A stretch of 64,000 bases of DNA from Cognataquiflexum aquatile. GTDB lineage: Bacteria > Bacteroidota > Bacteroidia > Cytophagales > Cyclobacteriaceae. The position numbers were made by a program, and so were the translations under genes. The stretch is taken from NCBI RefSeq assembly GCF_003316845.1, contig NZ_QMIK01000004.1, positions 620,001-684,000 on the forward strand. Direction: 5' to 3'. The notes below the pieces were generated by a model that was given only the letters and a program-made list of their open reading frames with translations, did no database searches and had not been told where the DNA came from. Below, piece after piece: positions 45,860-53,986 of the stretch (the first letter of the stretch is position 1; every line of letters begins with the position of its first letter).

Positions 45860-47029
45860 CTACTTAGATTTCTCCAATGCCCTTTCTACATCCTGAATAA
45901 TATCTTCATAATGTTCCAAACCGACTGAAAGTCTTACCAATCCGTCCGAAATCCCGACTTTTGCCCTTTCCTCCACCGAGAGTTTGCTATGCGTGGTAGA
46001 TGCAGGATGGGTGATGATGCTGCGGCTGTCTCCGAGGTTTGGGGTGATGGATACCATCTGAAGGGAATCTATGAATTTTTGTGCCCTTGCCAATCCTCCT
46101 TTCAAGGTCAGGGTGATGATGCCTCCTCCTTGTTTCATTTGTTTTTTGGCAAGTTCATATTGTGGATGGGAGGGAAGGAAAGGATATTTGACAAAGTCAA
46201 TTTCTGTATTCCCCTCAAAATAGGAGGCCACTTTCAAAGCATTTTCACAATGCCTGTCCATTCTGACAGCCAAAGTTTCCATGCTTTTTGACAAAATCCA
46301 GGCATTGAAAGGGGAGATCGATGGGCCTGTATGTCTTGTGAAAAATTCAACTTCTTTGATCAGTTCTTTTTTGCCCAAGATCAATCCTCCCAAAACCCTG
46401 CCCTGTCCATCAATGTATTTGGTGGCGGAATGTGTGACGATGTGCGCTCCCCATTTTGCAGGTTGCTGCAGGTAAGGTGTGGCAAAGCAATTGTCCACCA
46501 CCAAGATCAGGTTGTGCGCAGCCGCAAATTTTCCTGCCCACTCCAGGTCAATGATTTCTAATCCCGGATTGGATGGTGTCTCGATGAACAGCATCTTGGT
46601 GTTGGGCTGCACCAGTTTGTCCCAATGTTGGAAATCCGAAATATCTCCGTAAGTGGAAGTGATTCCCCATTTTGGAAATATGCGTGTAAGCAACTGATGA
46701 GTAGAACCGAAAAGAGAGCGAGAAGCCAATATATGGTCTCCTTGCTGCAAAAGGGATGCAATACTTCCAAACATGGCAGCCATTCCGGACGAGGTCGCAA
46801 TTCCGGATTCCGTTCCTTCTGCTGCACATACTTTTTGGATCAGGTCAGAGGAATTGGGATTCGAATACCTTGAATAAATATTTCCTTCAATTTCCTCCGC
46901 AAACATTTGCCTTGCTTCTTCAGCCGAATCAAAAGTAAAACTTGAAGTCAGGTAAATCGGCGATGAATGCTCTCTTTGGCTTGATTTGCTTGCGCTGATG
47001 CGGATGGCGTCGGTTTCAAAATGGGACAT
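45860..47029 (-). CDS. metZ: O-succinylhomoserine sulfhydrylase / Cys-Met metabolism PLP enzyme
   Basis: A 389-residue PLP enzyme of trans-sulfuration type. The PLP lysine lies in SATKYIDGQGR (Lys204); SRYSNPNS and the segment ATSSGMAAM match the phosphate-binding and active-site regions. The start SSPIYLTSSFTF pattern is typical of MetZ, which makes homocysteine from activated homoserine and sulfide; a cystathionine gamma-synthase/lyase role is the alternative. A SAM-I riboswitch upstream on the same strand supports a methionine role. The serpin gene follows. Confidence 0.9.
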   Translation of the reverse strand: MSHFETDAIRISASKSSQREHSSPIYLTSSFTFDSAEEARQMFAEEIEGNIYSRYSNPNSSDLIQKVCAAEGTESGIATSSGMAAMFGSIASLLQQGDHILASRSLFGSTHQLLTRIFPKWGITSTYGDISDFQHWDKLVQPNTKMLFIETPSNPGLEIIDLEWAGKFAAAHNLILVVDNCFATPYLQQPAKWGAHIVTHSATKYIDGQGRVLGGLILGKKELIKEVEFFTRHTGPSISPFNAWILSKSMETLAVRMDRHCENALKVASYFEGNTEIDFVKYPFLPSHPQYELAKKQMKQGGGIITLTLKGGLARAQKFIDSLQMVSITPNLGDSRSIITHPASTTHSKLSVEERAKVGISDGLVRLSVGLEHYEDIIQDVERALEKSK

Positions 47030-47108
47030 GGGAATGGTATTTTGCTATTGGTTAATAGGTTAGAGGTGCGTTGAAATAAGGAAATTAGTGAATGGAATTT
47101 GGTAGGAT

Positions 47109-47134
47109 AAAAAAATCAGTGCCAATTTATGGCA
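47109..47134 (-). terminator. Candidate SAM-controlled terminator before metZ
   Basis: On the minus strand TGCCA-TAAAT-TGGCA is followed after four bases by seven T. The stem is short (5 bp), so it is a weak terminator. It lies between the SAM aptamer and the metZ start and could be the expression platform. Confidence 0.4.
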
Positions 47135-47189
47135 AGAACACAGATTATTTAAGATTGATGAAAAATTAGAAATATGCGCTTCATCATGC

Positions 47190-47233
47190 TTCGTACTTCG
47201 TACTTCGTACTTCGTACTTCGTACATCGTACTT
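47190..47233. repeat. Short tandem repeat of TTCGTAC
   Basis: TTCGTAC is repeated about five times in a row (CTTCGTACTTCGTACTTCG and so on), then degenerates into ATCGTACTTATC. Period 7 bp. It lies between the riboswitch and metZ. Confidence 0.85.
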
Positions 47234-47280
47234 ATCAAACTTGAAAACACCCAATAAATGAAAATAAAATCGCATAATGT

Positions 47281-47391
47281 CTAATTTATAGTTCCCTTTA
47301 GTAGGGCAGGTTTTGGCACCTTTCTCGATGTGTCGGGATGGTTGCCAGAGGGTCAGCGAGCCTGTTCTCTCACCTCTTCTTTATAAATCAG
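47281..47391 (-). ncRNA. SAM-I riboswitch (S-box) upstream of metZ
   Basis: Read on the minus strand, the ends CTGATTTATA (47391-47382) and TATAAATTAG (47290-47281) pair as a 10-bp P1 with one G-T pair. Inside are AAGAAGAGGTGAG, ACAGGCTCGCTGACCCTCT, the conserved GGCAACC, AAGGTGCCAAAACCTGC and a CCCT/AGGG P4 hairpin, in the order and spacing of SAM-I aptamers. SAM binding normally lowers expression of methionine genes. It faces metZ, 252 bp away. Confidence 0.9.
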
Positions 47392-47457
47392 TTGCCTGAA
47401 GTGTTCACAAAGAAAGTTTCCAAAAAGTTGATTTCAAAAGATTAGGGTAATAAAATG

Positions 47458-47543
47458 GAAATAAAGTTGAAATACGATAGAAATACAATGGAAATAAAGT
47501 AGAAATAGATTGAAATACAATTGAAATAGGGTAGAAATAGATA
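47458..47543. repeat. Tandem repeat with 11-bp period (GAAATAnnnnn)
   Basis: Eight consecutive units begin with GAAATA or GAAATAC, six of them 11 bp and two 10 bp long, and vary only in the last five bases (AAGTT, CGATA, CAATG, AAGTA and so on). AAA tracts recur about once per helical turn. It lies upstream of the SAM-I aptamer. Confidence 0.8.
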
Positions 47544-47590
47544 TTTAAAGATACTGGATATTAAAGGATATTGGATTCTGATAGGACTTA

Positions 47591-47625
47591 TTGTCTCATG
47601 TCTCACGTCTTATGTCTCACGTCTT
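47591..47625. repeat. TGTCTCACGTCTTA short-word array
   Basis: TGTCTCATGTCTCACGTC followed by TTATGTCTCACGTCTTA ends 1-2 bp from the pth stop codon. The words are the same as those at 9360-9385 and 14955-14990. Confidence 0.75.
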
Positions 47626-47626
47626 A

Positions 47627-48187
47627 TTAATCATTAAATTGTGTCATCGTCATATTGATTCCGACTGTGCAGAAGCTGAGGACCATGTCTATGGCTTTGT
47701 CCATAAAAATCGGAAGTTCGTCGATTTCTTTTTGAGACCATCTTCCGAGAACATATTCTATTTGCCTTCCTTTAGGAAAATCGTCACCGATCCCAAACCT
47801 CAACCTAGGATATTCCTGGCCGCCTGTAAGTTCTTCAATGTTTTTCAATCCATTATGGCCGGCAGAAGATCCTTTTCCCCGCATTCTCAATTTACCAAAA
47901 GGCAAAGCTACGTCATCCACGATGACAATGATGTTTTCTTTGGGAATGTCCAATTCCTTCATCCAATAATTCACCGCCTTACCGCTCAGGTTCATGTAAG
48001 TGGTGGGTTTGATCAGGTAAATCTGTCTACTTTTGTATTTGAAATTGGTACTGAACGCAAGACGGTCACTTTTCCAGGTTACGCCTTGCTTGTCAGCGAG
48101 TCTGTCTACTGTCAAAAATCCTACATTATGTCGGGTCAACTCATATTCAGGACCGATATTCCCAAGTCCTACAATCAGGTATTTCAT
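47627..48187 (-). CDS. pth: Peptidyl-tRNA hydrolase
   Basis: A 186-residue enzyme that recycles peptidyl-tRNA. The ATG at 48187 gives [20 protein letters not shown] with the conserved Asn10 and the catalytic His20; an extension to 48214 would only run into the terminator region. [17 protein letters not shown] carries the catalytic Asp, and [11 protein letters not shown] the tRNA-binding Asn. It follows rplY and prs, a common bacterial neighbourhood, but a terminator separates it from rplY. Confidence 0.96.
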   Translation of the reverse strand: MKYLIVGLGNIGPEYELTRHNVGFLTVDRLADKQGVTWKSDRLAFSTNFKYKSRQIYLIKPTTYMNLSGKAVNYWMKELDIPKENIIVIVDDVALPFGKLRMRGKGSSAGHNGLKNIEELTGGQEYPRLRFGIGDDFPKGRQIEYVLGRWSQKEIDELPIFMDKAIDMVLSFCTVGINMTMTQFND

Positions 48188-48212
48188 CAATTCAGTTTTT
48201 GAAATGTGGAGC

Positions 48213-48249
48213 AAAAATAAAAAATCCTGCTTAAGGACTAAGCAGGATT
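48213..48249 (-). terminator. Terminator of prs-rplY transcript
   Basis: AATCCTGCTTA (48223-48233) and TAAGCAGGATT (48239-48249) pair perfectly over 11 bp. On the minus strand the hairpin is followed by TTTTTTATTTTT. It lies between the rplY stop and the pth start. Confidence 0.9.
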
Positions 48250-48275
48250 TGATTTATTGGTTTTAAGAAGTGAAA

Positions 48276-48848
48276 TTATTCACCTTTTTTACCTCTCAAT
48301 GCTCTTGGAATACCTACAGAGACGATTGATACATTAGGGCTGGTAAGGATATCAAATCCCTCTGCCTTCACTTCACCTACTCTGATTGACTTTCCAAGGT
48401 CTAAGTTTGACACATCCACCTTGATTTTGTCAGGAAGGTTAGCCGCTAGACCTTTTACAGCAATTTTTCTGGTTTTGAATTCTAACTTACCACCTTTTTG
48501 AACACCTGGTGCCGTACCGACAATTTCCACAGGAATTTCAAATTTGATAGCTCTGTCAGGGCTGAATGCCAAGAAATCTGCATGCAACAATACGTCACTC
48601 ACAGGGTGAAACTGGCAATCTTTCAATACCGCTTTCATTTTGTTGCCTTCAATGTTCAAGTCAACCGTGTGCACATCTGGCGTGTAAACAAGGTCTCTGA
48701 AAAGAATGGCAGGAGAATAAAAGTGGATTTGTTCTTTGATCGCAGGACCGTAAACTACACAAGGCACATTGCCTTCTTCACGGATCTGCTTCAAGTCTCC
48801 ACTCTCGAGATTTGCTCTTTTAAACCCTATAATCTCTAATGATTTCAT
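48276..48848 (-). CDS. rplY: 50S ribosomal protein L25 (general stress protein CTC form)
   Basis: A 190-residue protein of the long L25/CTC type: an N-terminal 5S rRNA-binding domain (RANLESGDLKQIREEGNVPC, residues 10-29, then VYGP) and a C-terminal beta domain (VKKGG-like VQKGGKLEFKTRKIAVKG, and LGKSIRVGEVKAEG). It binds 5S rRNA in the large subunit. It lies 39 bp after prs and before a strong terminator, so prs-rplY is a two-gene unit. Confidence 0.95.
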   Translation of the reverse strand: MKSLEIIGFKRANLESGDLKQIREEGNVPCVVYGPAIKEQIHFYSPAILFRDLVYTPDVHTVDLNIEGNKMKAVLKDCQFHPVSDVLLHADFLAFSPDRAIKFEIPVEIVGTAPGVQKGGKLEFKTRKIAVKGLAANLPDKIKVDVSNLDLGKSIRVGEVKAEGFDILTSPNVSIVSVGIPRALRGKKGE

Positions 48849-48887
48849 AAATTTTTAATTTGATTGTATATGTTTGATTAAGTAATC

Positions 48888-49814
48888 CTAAATAAATAAC
48901 GCACTGATGGAGGTATTGCCTGTGACCGCGTGGATTGCTTTTGCAAACAAATCAGCTACAGAAAGTACTCTGATTTTTGAGGACACCTGACTCATTGGGA
49001 TCGTGTCTGTGATGACAAGTTCTTTTAAGACAGAATTTTCAAGATTTTTATAAGCATTTCCTGACAAAACCCCATGGGTCGCAATCGCCCTTACCGAAGT
49101 CGCTCCTTTTTCCATCAGGATTTGCGCGGCTTTGCAAAGTGTGCCTGCTGTATCGACCAAGTCGTCCACCAAAATCACATCTTTTCCTTCCACCTCACCA
49201 ATTACCTGCATGGAAGCGATTTCATTGGCTCTTTTTCTGTGCTTGTCACAGACGACCATTTCTACTTCGAAATGCTTGGCGTAAGCCCTTGCCCTTGCTA
49301 CTCCCCCTACATCAGGAGCGGCAAATATCATGTTGTCTAAGGCAAGCCTTTCCAAATAGGGCACAAAAATAGCTGATCCATTCAAATGATCCAAAGGAAT
49401 ATCGAAAAAACCCTGAATTTGTCCGGCGTGAAGGTCACAGGTCATGATCCTGTCAGCACCGGCGGAGGTCAGCATATTTGCAATCAGTTTTGCTGCGATA
49501 GAAACCCGCGGTCTATCCTTCCTATCCTGCCTTGCATAACCGTAATATGGAATCACTGCGCAGACCTTGTAGGCGCTCGCCCTTTTGGCAGCATCTATCA
49601 TCAGGCAAAGCTCCAATAAATTATCTGCAGTAGGGTTGGTAGTCTGAATCAAAAAAACAGTGCAGCCTCTTACAGATTCGTTGTAGCTCGGGGACAGCTC
49701 TCCATCGCTGAATTTGGAGATTGTTAAGTCTCCTAAACGTTTTCCATAATGTTTGGCAATTTTTTCTGAAAGTTGAAGGCTGTTGGTTCCGGAGAAGAGT
49801 TTGACCTCAGACAT
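48888..49814 (-). CDS. prs: Ribose-phosphate pyrophosphokinase
   Basis: A 308-residue enzyme making PRPP from ribose 5-phosphate and ATP for nucleotide, His and Trp synthesis. Visible motifs are YGYARQDRKDRPRVSIAAK (about 93-111, flexible loop), CDLHAGQIQGFFDIPLDHL (about 127-145), and the PRPP loop VILVDDLVDTAGTL (about 211-224). Length matches the family. A good -7 box lies 49 bp upstream of its start. Confidence 0.97.
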   Translation of the reverse strand: MSEVKLFSGTNSLQLSEKIAKHYGKRLGDLTISKFSDGELSPSYNESVRGCTVFLIQTTNPTADNLLELCLMIDAAKRASAYKVCAVIPYYGYARQDRKDRPRVSIAAKLIANMLTSAGADRIMTCDLHAGQIQGFFDIPLDHLNGSAIFVPYLERLALDNMIFAAPDVGGVARARAYAKHFEVEMVVCDKHRKRANEIASMQVIGEVEGKDVILVDDLVDTAGTLCKAAQILMEKGATSVRAIATHGVLSGNAYKNLENSVLKELVITDTIPMSQVSSKIRVLSVADLFAKAIHAVTGNTSISALFI

Positions 49815-49862
49815 GATGATAGGAGGGATAAGCGGTTAAAAGAAAGGCTTTTTTTGTAGCAG

Positions 49863-49870
49863 CAAATGTA
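49863..49870 (-). promoter_or_regulatory. Candidate -7 promoter box of prs
   Basis: On the minus strand TACATTTG matches TAnnTTTG exactly. No clear -33 TTTG is seen at the usual spacing. The leader would be about 40 nt. Confidence 0.4.
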
Positions 49871-49926
49871 TTGAAATTTGGTTGCTTTAAGAATTTAAGC
49901 TGAGATAATTGGAATAAAATTCGGCA

Positions 49927-50649
49927 TCAATTGTCTTTTGATGGAATCCCTACCAACTCATCTCCTTCAAGAAAGCCAATGATATCATATAAATCTACAG
50001 ATAAACAAAAATCAATATCTGCTTCGATGTTGTGGTTTTGTAATCTTTTGGCGTGGGAAGCTTGGCCCAAGAAAATCTGAAGCCTGTGGGAATTGCTTTC
50101 ATAAAGACTCTTTAAAGCAATTGCTGTATCACAGTCTGTTTGGAAATGTGGGTGCAAACTACTGACCAAAGCACCTGCATATAAAGAATCCTCCAAATTG
50201 AATTTTCCTTTCCAGCCTGCGCAGAGGATCAAAACGTCCTGGGACTGGTTGATAAGGTATTGGGCTGTGGCTTTCAAGTTGACAAAAGCCCCAAGTACAA
50301 CTTGATTCGCCTCGTCTTTTGTTTTTTCGATTGCCAAGGTTCCGTTGGTAGTCGTCATGGCAATTTTTTTACCGGCATACGCATGGTTAAAATATGCCAA
50401 GGGTGAATTTCCCAATTCAAAACCTTCTGCCGTAAGCCCATTTCTTTCGCCTGCTATAGTATATCCTTTGGAAGCAAAATCCCGGCATGCTTCTAGGTCC
50501 ATGATAGGGGTGATCGACTTCACACCATTTGCCAAGGCAGCCATCATAGTGGAAGTCGCCCTAAAAATATCCACGATGACCACATTTTTCCCTTTGGTAT
50601 CATACAGGTGAATCAATTCAGGACTCACGCAGACTTCAATATTTATCAT
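49927..50649 (-). CDS. comB: 2-phosphosulfolactate phosphatase family protein (ComB)
   Basis: A 240-residue protein of the ComB family, which hydrolyses 2-phospho-3-sulfolactate. Conserved stretches are VVIVDIFRATSTMMAAL (about 23-39), GERNG, TTTNGTLAIEK (about 98-108) and ILCAGWKGKFNLEDSLYAGAL (by region 145-165). In archaea the step belongs to coenzyme M synthesis; in Bacteroidota the pathway is not clear, and sulfolactate as a product or a precursor of sulfonolipids is only a possibility. A terminator separates it from the gcvT gene upstream. Confidence 0.9.
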   Translation of the reverse strand: MINIEVCVSPELIHLYDTKGKNVVIVDIFRATSTMMAALANGVKSITPIMDLEACRDFASKGYTIAGERNGLTAEGFELGNSPLAYFNHAYAGKKIAMTTTNGTLAIEKTKDEANQVVLGAFVNLKATAQYLINQSQDVLILCAGWKGKFNLEDSLYAGALVSSLHPHFQTDCDTAIALKSLYESNSHRLQIFLGQASHAKRLQNHNIEADIDFCLSVDLYDIIGFLEGDELVGIPSKDN

Positions 50650-50660
50650 GCTTGATGTTT

Positions 50661-50694
50661 AATAAAAAAACCCGCAAAGGATTCCTTCTGCGGG
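50661..50694 (-). terminator. Terminator of gcvT
   Basis: CCCGCA-AAGGA and TCCTT-C-TGCGGG form a long stem with a 1-nt bulge; on the minus strand it is followed by seven T. It lies 20 bp beyond the gcvT stop codon. Confidence 0.88.
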
Positions 50695-50714
50695 CTTGTA
50701 TGTATGTCCTTTGA

Positions 50715-51809
50715 TTATTTTTTGTACAATGGAAATTTCTCCACTTTCGCCAAAAGATTTTTGTTTCTGACGGTTATGGCTATTTCTGTACCTGGGGTGG
50801 CATATTCGGATTTGACATATCCCATCCCTATACCGACTCCCATAGAAGGTGTCATAGTGCCTGAAGTGACATCGCCAATAGGTTCTCCATCCAGATTGAC
50901 AATCGGATAATGGCCTCTTGGAATACCTTTTTCCTGCAAAATGAATCCTACCAATTTTTTGTTTACTCCGTTTTCTTTCTGTTTTTTTAGATTCTCTGAA
51001 TTGATAAAATCCTTGGTGAATTTGGTGATCCAACCGAGTCCCGCTTCGATAGGCGATGTTTCATCATTGATGTCATTGCCATAAAGGCAATAGCCCATTT
51101 CCAATCTCAGGGTATCCCTTGCACCAAGACCAATCGGCTTGATGTCATACGGCTTTCCGGCTTCAAAAACTGCATTCCAAACCTTTTCTGCGTCTTCGTT
51201 TTTGACATATACCTCAAATCCTCCGGCACCTGTATATCCCGTCCCGGAAATGATTACATCCTGTACTCCTGCAAAATCCCCCACTGCAAAATGGTAAAAT
51301 TTGATATCAGAGAGGTTCACACTTGTCAGGGATTGGACAGCTTCGATGGCTTTTGGTCCTTGGATAGCAAAAAGGGAAATGCTTTCAGAGATATTTTCCA
51401 ACGTGGCACCCATGTCATTGTGTTTGTTGATCCAATTCCAATCCTTTTCAATATTGGAGGCATTGACGACCAACATATATTCTTCTTCCCCGAATTTGTA
51501 AACGATCAGGTCGTCTACGATTCCGCCTGTTTCATTTGGAAAGCAGGAATATTGGGCTTGGCCAATGACAAGTTTGGAGGCATCATTGGAAGTTACCTTT
51601 TGGATAAGACTAAGGGCTTTGGGTCCGGTGACTTTGAATTCACCCATATGAGAAACATCAAATACGCCTACTCCCTGCCTTACTGTGTGGTGCTCCTCAG
51701 TATCTGAAGAATACCTCACAGGCATATTGAATCCTGCAAAAGGAACCATTTTGCCTCCCAAAGCAACATGGAGGTCATTGAGTTGTATTTTCTTGATGTT
51801 TTCTGACAT
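50715..51809 (-). CDS. gcvT: Aminomethyltransferase, glycine cleavage T protein
   Basis: A 364-residue folate-binding enzyme that transfers the methylene group of aminomethyl-lipoyl-H protein to tetrahydrofolate. ATG at 51809 ([20 protein letters not shown]) is chosen: the in-frame upstream ATG at 52004 adds 65 codons that run through a terminator and into the IscA-like gene. Typical motifs are [23 protein letters not shown] and [19 protein letters not shown] -7 box TACCTTTG lies close upstream. Confidence 0.96.
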   Translation of the reverse strand: MSENIKKIQLNDLHVALGGKMVPFAGFNMPVRYSSDTEEHHTVRQGVGVFDVSHMGEFKVTGPKALSLIQKVTSNDASKLVIGQAQYSCFPNETGGIVDDLIVYKFGEEEYMLVVNASNIEKDWNWINKHNDMGATLENISESISLFAIQGPKAIEAVQSLTSVNLSDIKFYHFAVGDFAGVQDVIISGTGYTGAGGFEVYVKNEDAEKVWNAVFEAGKPYDIKPIGLGARDTLRLEMGYCLYGNDINDETSPIEAGLGWITKFTKDFINSENLKKQKENGVNKKLVGFILQEKGIPRGHYPIVNLDGEPIGDVTSGTMTPSMGVGIGMGYVKSEYATPGTEIAITVRNKNLLAKVEKFPLYKK

Positions 51810-51834
51810 AACAGGGGGTTTATTTTCTTGTCGG

Positions 51835-51842
51835 CAAAGGTA
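51835..51842 (-). promoter_or_regulatory. Candidate -7 promoter box of gcvT
   Basis: On the minus strand TACCTTTG matches TAnnTTTG exactly and gives a leader of about 20 nt. It lies between the IscA-like gene's terminator and the gcvT start. Confidence 0.4.
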
Positions 51843-51870
51843 ACAATTGGAATAAAAGTTTCCCTGCCAC

Positions 51871-51912
51871 AAATAAAAAATGCTGATAAAACTTATCAGC
51901 ATCTCTTTTTTA
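51871..51912. terminator. Terminator of the IscA-like gene
   Basis: ATGCTGATAA (51880-51889) and TTATCAGCAT (51893-51902) pair perfectly over 10 bp; the minus strand continues with six T and more T-rich sequence. A T-rich tract also follows on the plus strand, so it could act both ways. Confidence 0.85.
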
Positions 51913-51930
51913 ATATTGAATGTGTATGGT

Positions 51931-52257
51931 TTATACCGAGAAACTTTCTCCGCATCCACAAGTCCTTGAGGCATTTGGATTGACAAATTGGAAACCTTTG
52001 CCATTCAAACCATCAGTAAATTCAAGAACAGTTCCTGCTAGATAGAGTAGACTTTTTCTGTCCACCAAAATCTTGATGCCTTTGTCTTCAAAGACATGGT
52101 CAGTCTCCACCAAACTGGCATCAAATCCAAGATCATACATCAATCCTGAACATCCGCCTCCTTTGACAGAAACCCTGATGTTTTCATTTTCGGTTCTTCC
52201 TTCCTCTTTTCTCAATGAAAGGATTCTTTCCTTTGCCTTTTCCGAAACAGTTATCAT
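51931..52257 (-). CDS. HesB/IscA/SufA-family iron-sulfur assembly protein
   Basis: A 108-residue A-type Fe-S carrier. The three conserved Cys are in [14 protein letters not shown] (about residue 37) and in the C-terminal [15 protein letters not shown] at 52257 ([12 protein letters not shown]) is preferred; the longer frame from 52302 would read through the dyad near 52284-52308. It is divergent from mce, and a 25-bp dyad lies between the two genes. Confidence 0.93.
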   Translation of the reverse strand: MITVSEKAKERILSLRKEEGRTENENIRVSVKGGGCSGLMYDLGFDASLVETDHVFEDKGIKILVDRKSLLYLAGTVLEFTDGLNGKGFQFVNPNASRTCGCGESFSV

Positions 52258-52283
52258 ATCTTTAAGTATTAAATTCAGTTGTA

Positions 52284-52308
52284 TAAAGCATGAAGTTAAC
52301 ATGCTTTA
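52284..52308. promoter_or_regulatory. Dyad between the divergent IscA-like gene and mce
   Basis: TAAAGCATG (52284-52292) and CATGCTTTA (52300-52308) are perfect 9-bp inverted repeats with a 7-bp A/T-rich spacer. The position in a divergent promoter region suggests an operator for one or both genes. Confidence 0.5.
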
Positions 52309-52348
52309 AGTTGAATAAATTCAATAGCAAAGATAAAAAATTATTGAA

Positions 52349-52753
52349 ATGAGAAAAATAGAGCATTTGGGGATTGCGGTAAAGGATATCGAACAATCCA
52401 ATCAACTGTTTGCGAAATTATTGGGAAAGGATAATTATAAAGAAGAAGCGGTGGAAGGGGAAGGGGTAAAGACCTCGTTTTTTATGATTGGAGAGACAAA
52501 AATTGAATTGTTGGAAGCGACTAGACCTGATAGCCCTATTGCAAAATACTTGGATAAAAAATCGGAAGGGATCCACCATATCGCTTTTGATGTGGAAAAT
52601 ATTTATGCCGAAATGGACAGGTTGAAAAGTGAAGGTTTTGAGATTCTCAATGAAACACCCAAAGAAGGTGCCGACAACAAAATAGTTGTATTTTTGCATC
52701 CCCGATCAACCAATGGGGTTTTGGTGGAATTGTGCCAAGAGAAAAAAGGTTGA
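52349..52753 (+). CDS. mce: Methylmalonyl-CoA epimerase
   Basis: A 134-residue vicinal-oxygen-chelate protein that interconverts the methylmalonyl-CoA epimers in the propionyl-CoA/succinyl-CoA route. Metal ligands fit His in KIEHLGIAV (about 5), His in GIHHIAFDVENIY (about 80) and Glu in LVELCQEK near the C-terminus; the catalytic acidic residue is in the IELLEA region. Length matches the family. thiL follows on the same strand after 118 bp. Confidence 0.93.
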   Translation: MRKIEHLGIAVKDIEQSNQLFAKLLGKDNYKEEAVEGEGVKTSFFMIGETKIELLEATRPDSPIAKYLDKKSEGIHHIAFDVENIYAEMDRLKSEGFEILNETPKEGADNKIVVFLHPRSTNGVLVELCQEKKG

Positions 52754-52871
52754 GAGAATTGAAATCCCGATAGCCATCGGGATGGAAAATTGAAAAATTT
52801 GAAAATTACTTTCGAAAAATTCTTCATAGTTTAAAACGTAATTGGAGAAATCTCCATTTAAAAAGAACATA

Positions 52872-53900
52872 ATGTCAGATAAAAGAACAGAAATAGGTGA
52901 GATAGGCGAATTTGGCTTGATAGACCACCTGAATGAAAGTATCATTATCAAAAACAGTTCAACGGTATTCGGTATCGGGGATGACGCTGCAGTAATCGAT
53001 TCTGGAGATCATGTCAAAGTGGTCACTACTGATTTGCTTTTGGAAGGGGTACATTTTGACCTTTCTTATGCGCCGTTGCCACATTTGGGATTCAAGGCTG
53101 TGGCAGTGAATGTATCCGATGTTGCAGCCATGAATGCTATTCCCAAACAAATTACAGTCAGCATCGCCTTGTCAAACAGGTTTTCGGTAGAAGCAGTAGA
53201 GGCATTGTATTCGGGAATCAACGCCGCAGCTGAACATTACGGAGTAGATGTAATTGGCGGTGATACCACGGCTTCACGGTCAGGTTTGGTCATATCCATT
53301 ACTGCCATCGGAGAAGCAAAAAAAGGACAACTTAGCTTCAGATCAGGTGCCAAAGTCAATGACATTGTCTGCGTGACCGGTGATTTGGGAGGCGCTTTGG
53401 TCGGATTGCAGATTTTGGAAAGGGAAAAGCAAGTCTATCTTGCCAATCCGGAAATGACTCCTGAATTGGATGGTTTCCAATATGTCACAGGTCGTCAGCT
53501 CCGTCCTGAAGCAAGGATGGACATCATCCATGAAATGCGGGAAATGGAAGTTGTCCCGACAAGTATGATAGATGTGTCTGATGGATTGGCTTCGGAGCTT
53601 TTTCATATATGCAAAGCTTCAGGAGTAGGAGTGACGATCTATGAGGACAAACTGCCAATTGACAAACAGACCTTTGATACTGCGGTAGAACTGAATCTAG
53701 ATCCGATTACCTGTGTGTTGAATGGGGGAGAGGATTATGAATTGCTCTTAACGATCGACCAAAAAGATTTCTCCAAATTAGAAAAACACCCTGATATCCA
53801 TTTTATAGGTCATGTGACCAAAGCTGAGGATGGCAAACTGATGGTTACCAAAAGTGGAACAGTAGTTTCTTTGAAGGCACAGGGCTGGAAGCATTTTTAG
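52872..53900 (+). CDS. thiL: Thiamine-monophosphate kinase
   Basis: A 342-residue enzyme that phosphorylates thiamine phosphate to the diphosphate cofactor. ATG at 52872 (MSDKRTEIGEIGEFGLID) is preferred over the ATG at 52842. Motifs are GIGDDAAVI (Mg/ATP), TTDLLLEGVHFDLSYA, GGDTTASRSG, VTGDLGGALVGL and SMIDVSDGLASELFHIC. Typical length. A bidirectional terminator follows. Confidence 0.96.
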   Translation: MSDKRTEIGEIGEFGLIDHLNESIIIKNSSTVFGIGDDAAVIDSGDHVKVVTTDLLLEGVHFDLSYAPLPHLGFKAVAVNVSDVAAMNAIPKQITVSIALSNRFSVEAVEALYSGINAAAEHYGVDVIGGDTTASRSGLVISITAIGEAKKGQLSFRSGAKVNDIVCVTGDLGGALVGLQILEREKQVYLANPEMTPELDGFQYVTGRQLRPEARMDIIHEMREMEVVPTSMIDVSDGLASELFHICKASGVGVTIYEDKLPIDKQTFDTAVELNLDPITCVLNGGEDYELLLTIDQKDFSKLEKHPDIHFIGHVTKAEDGKLMVTKSGTVVSLKAQGWKHF

Positions 53901-53922
53901 GTCTTGAAATCATCCTTTTATC

Positions 53923-53962
53923 TAAAAAAAAAGCCTTCGAGTTAATTTTCGAAGGCTTTTTG
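53923..53962. terminator. Bidirectional terminator between thiL and the Na+ symporter gene
   Basis: AGCCTTCGA (53932-53940) and TCGAAGGCT (53949-53957) pair perfectly, with an A-run on the left and a T-run on the right. Confidence 0.9.
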
Positions 53963-53986
53963 GCTAGATAGGTTTGATTCTCTAAT

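Larger units (their letters stand above)
47030..47626. other. metZ leader region with riboswitch, repeats and candidate terminator
   Basis: From metZ outwards (minus strand read backwards) the stretch holds a terminator-like hairpin (47109-47134), a GTACTTC short tandem repeat (47190-47233), a SAM-I aptamer (47281-47391), an 11-bp periodic repeat (47458-47543) and a TGTCTCACGTC word array (47591-47625) that touches the stop codon of pth. No gene is seen. Confidence 0.75.

Noticed and set aside
47190-47233. CRISPR-like array
   Set aside because: The unit is only 7 bp with no spacers and no cas genes nearby; it is a simple tandem repeat.
51810-52004. N-terminal extension of gcvT by 65 codons
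   Set aside because: The extension would read through a strong hairpin and part of the IscA-like gene; family length and the -7 box fit the start at 51809.
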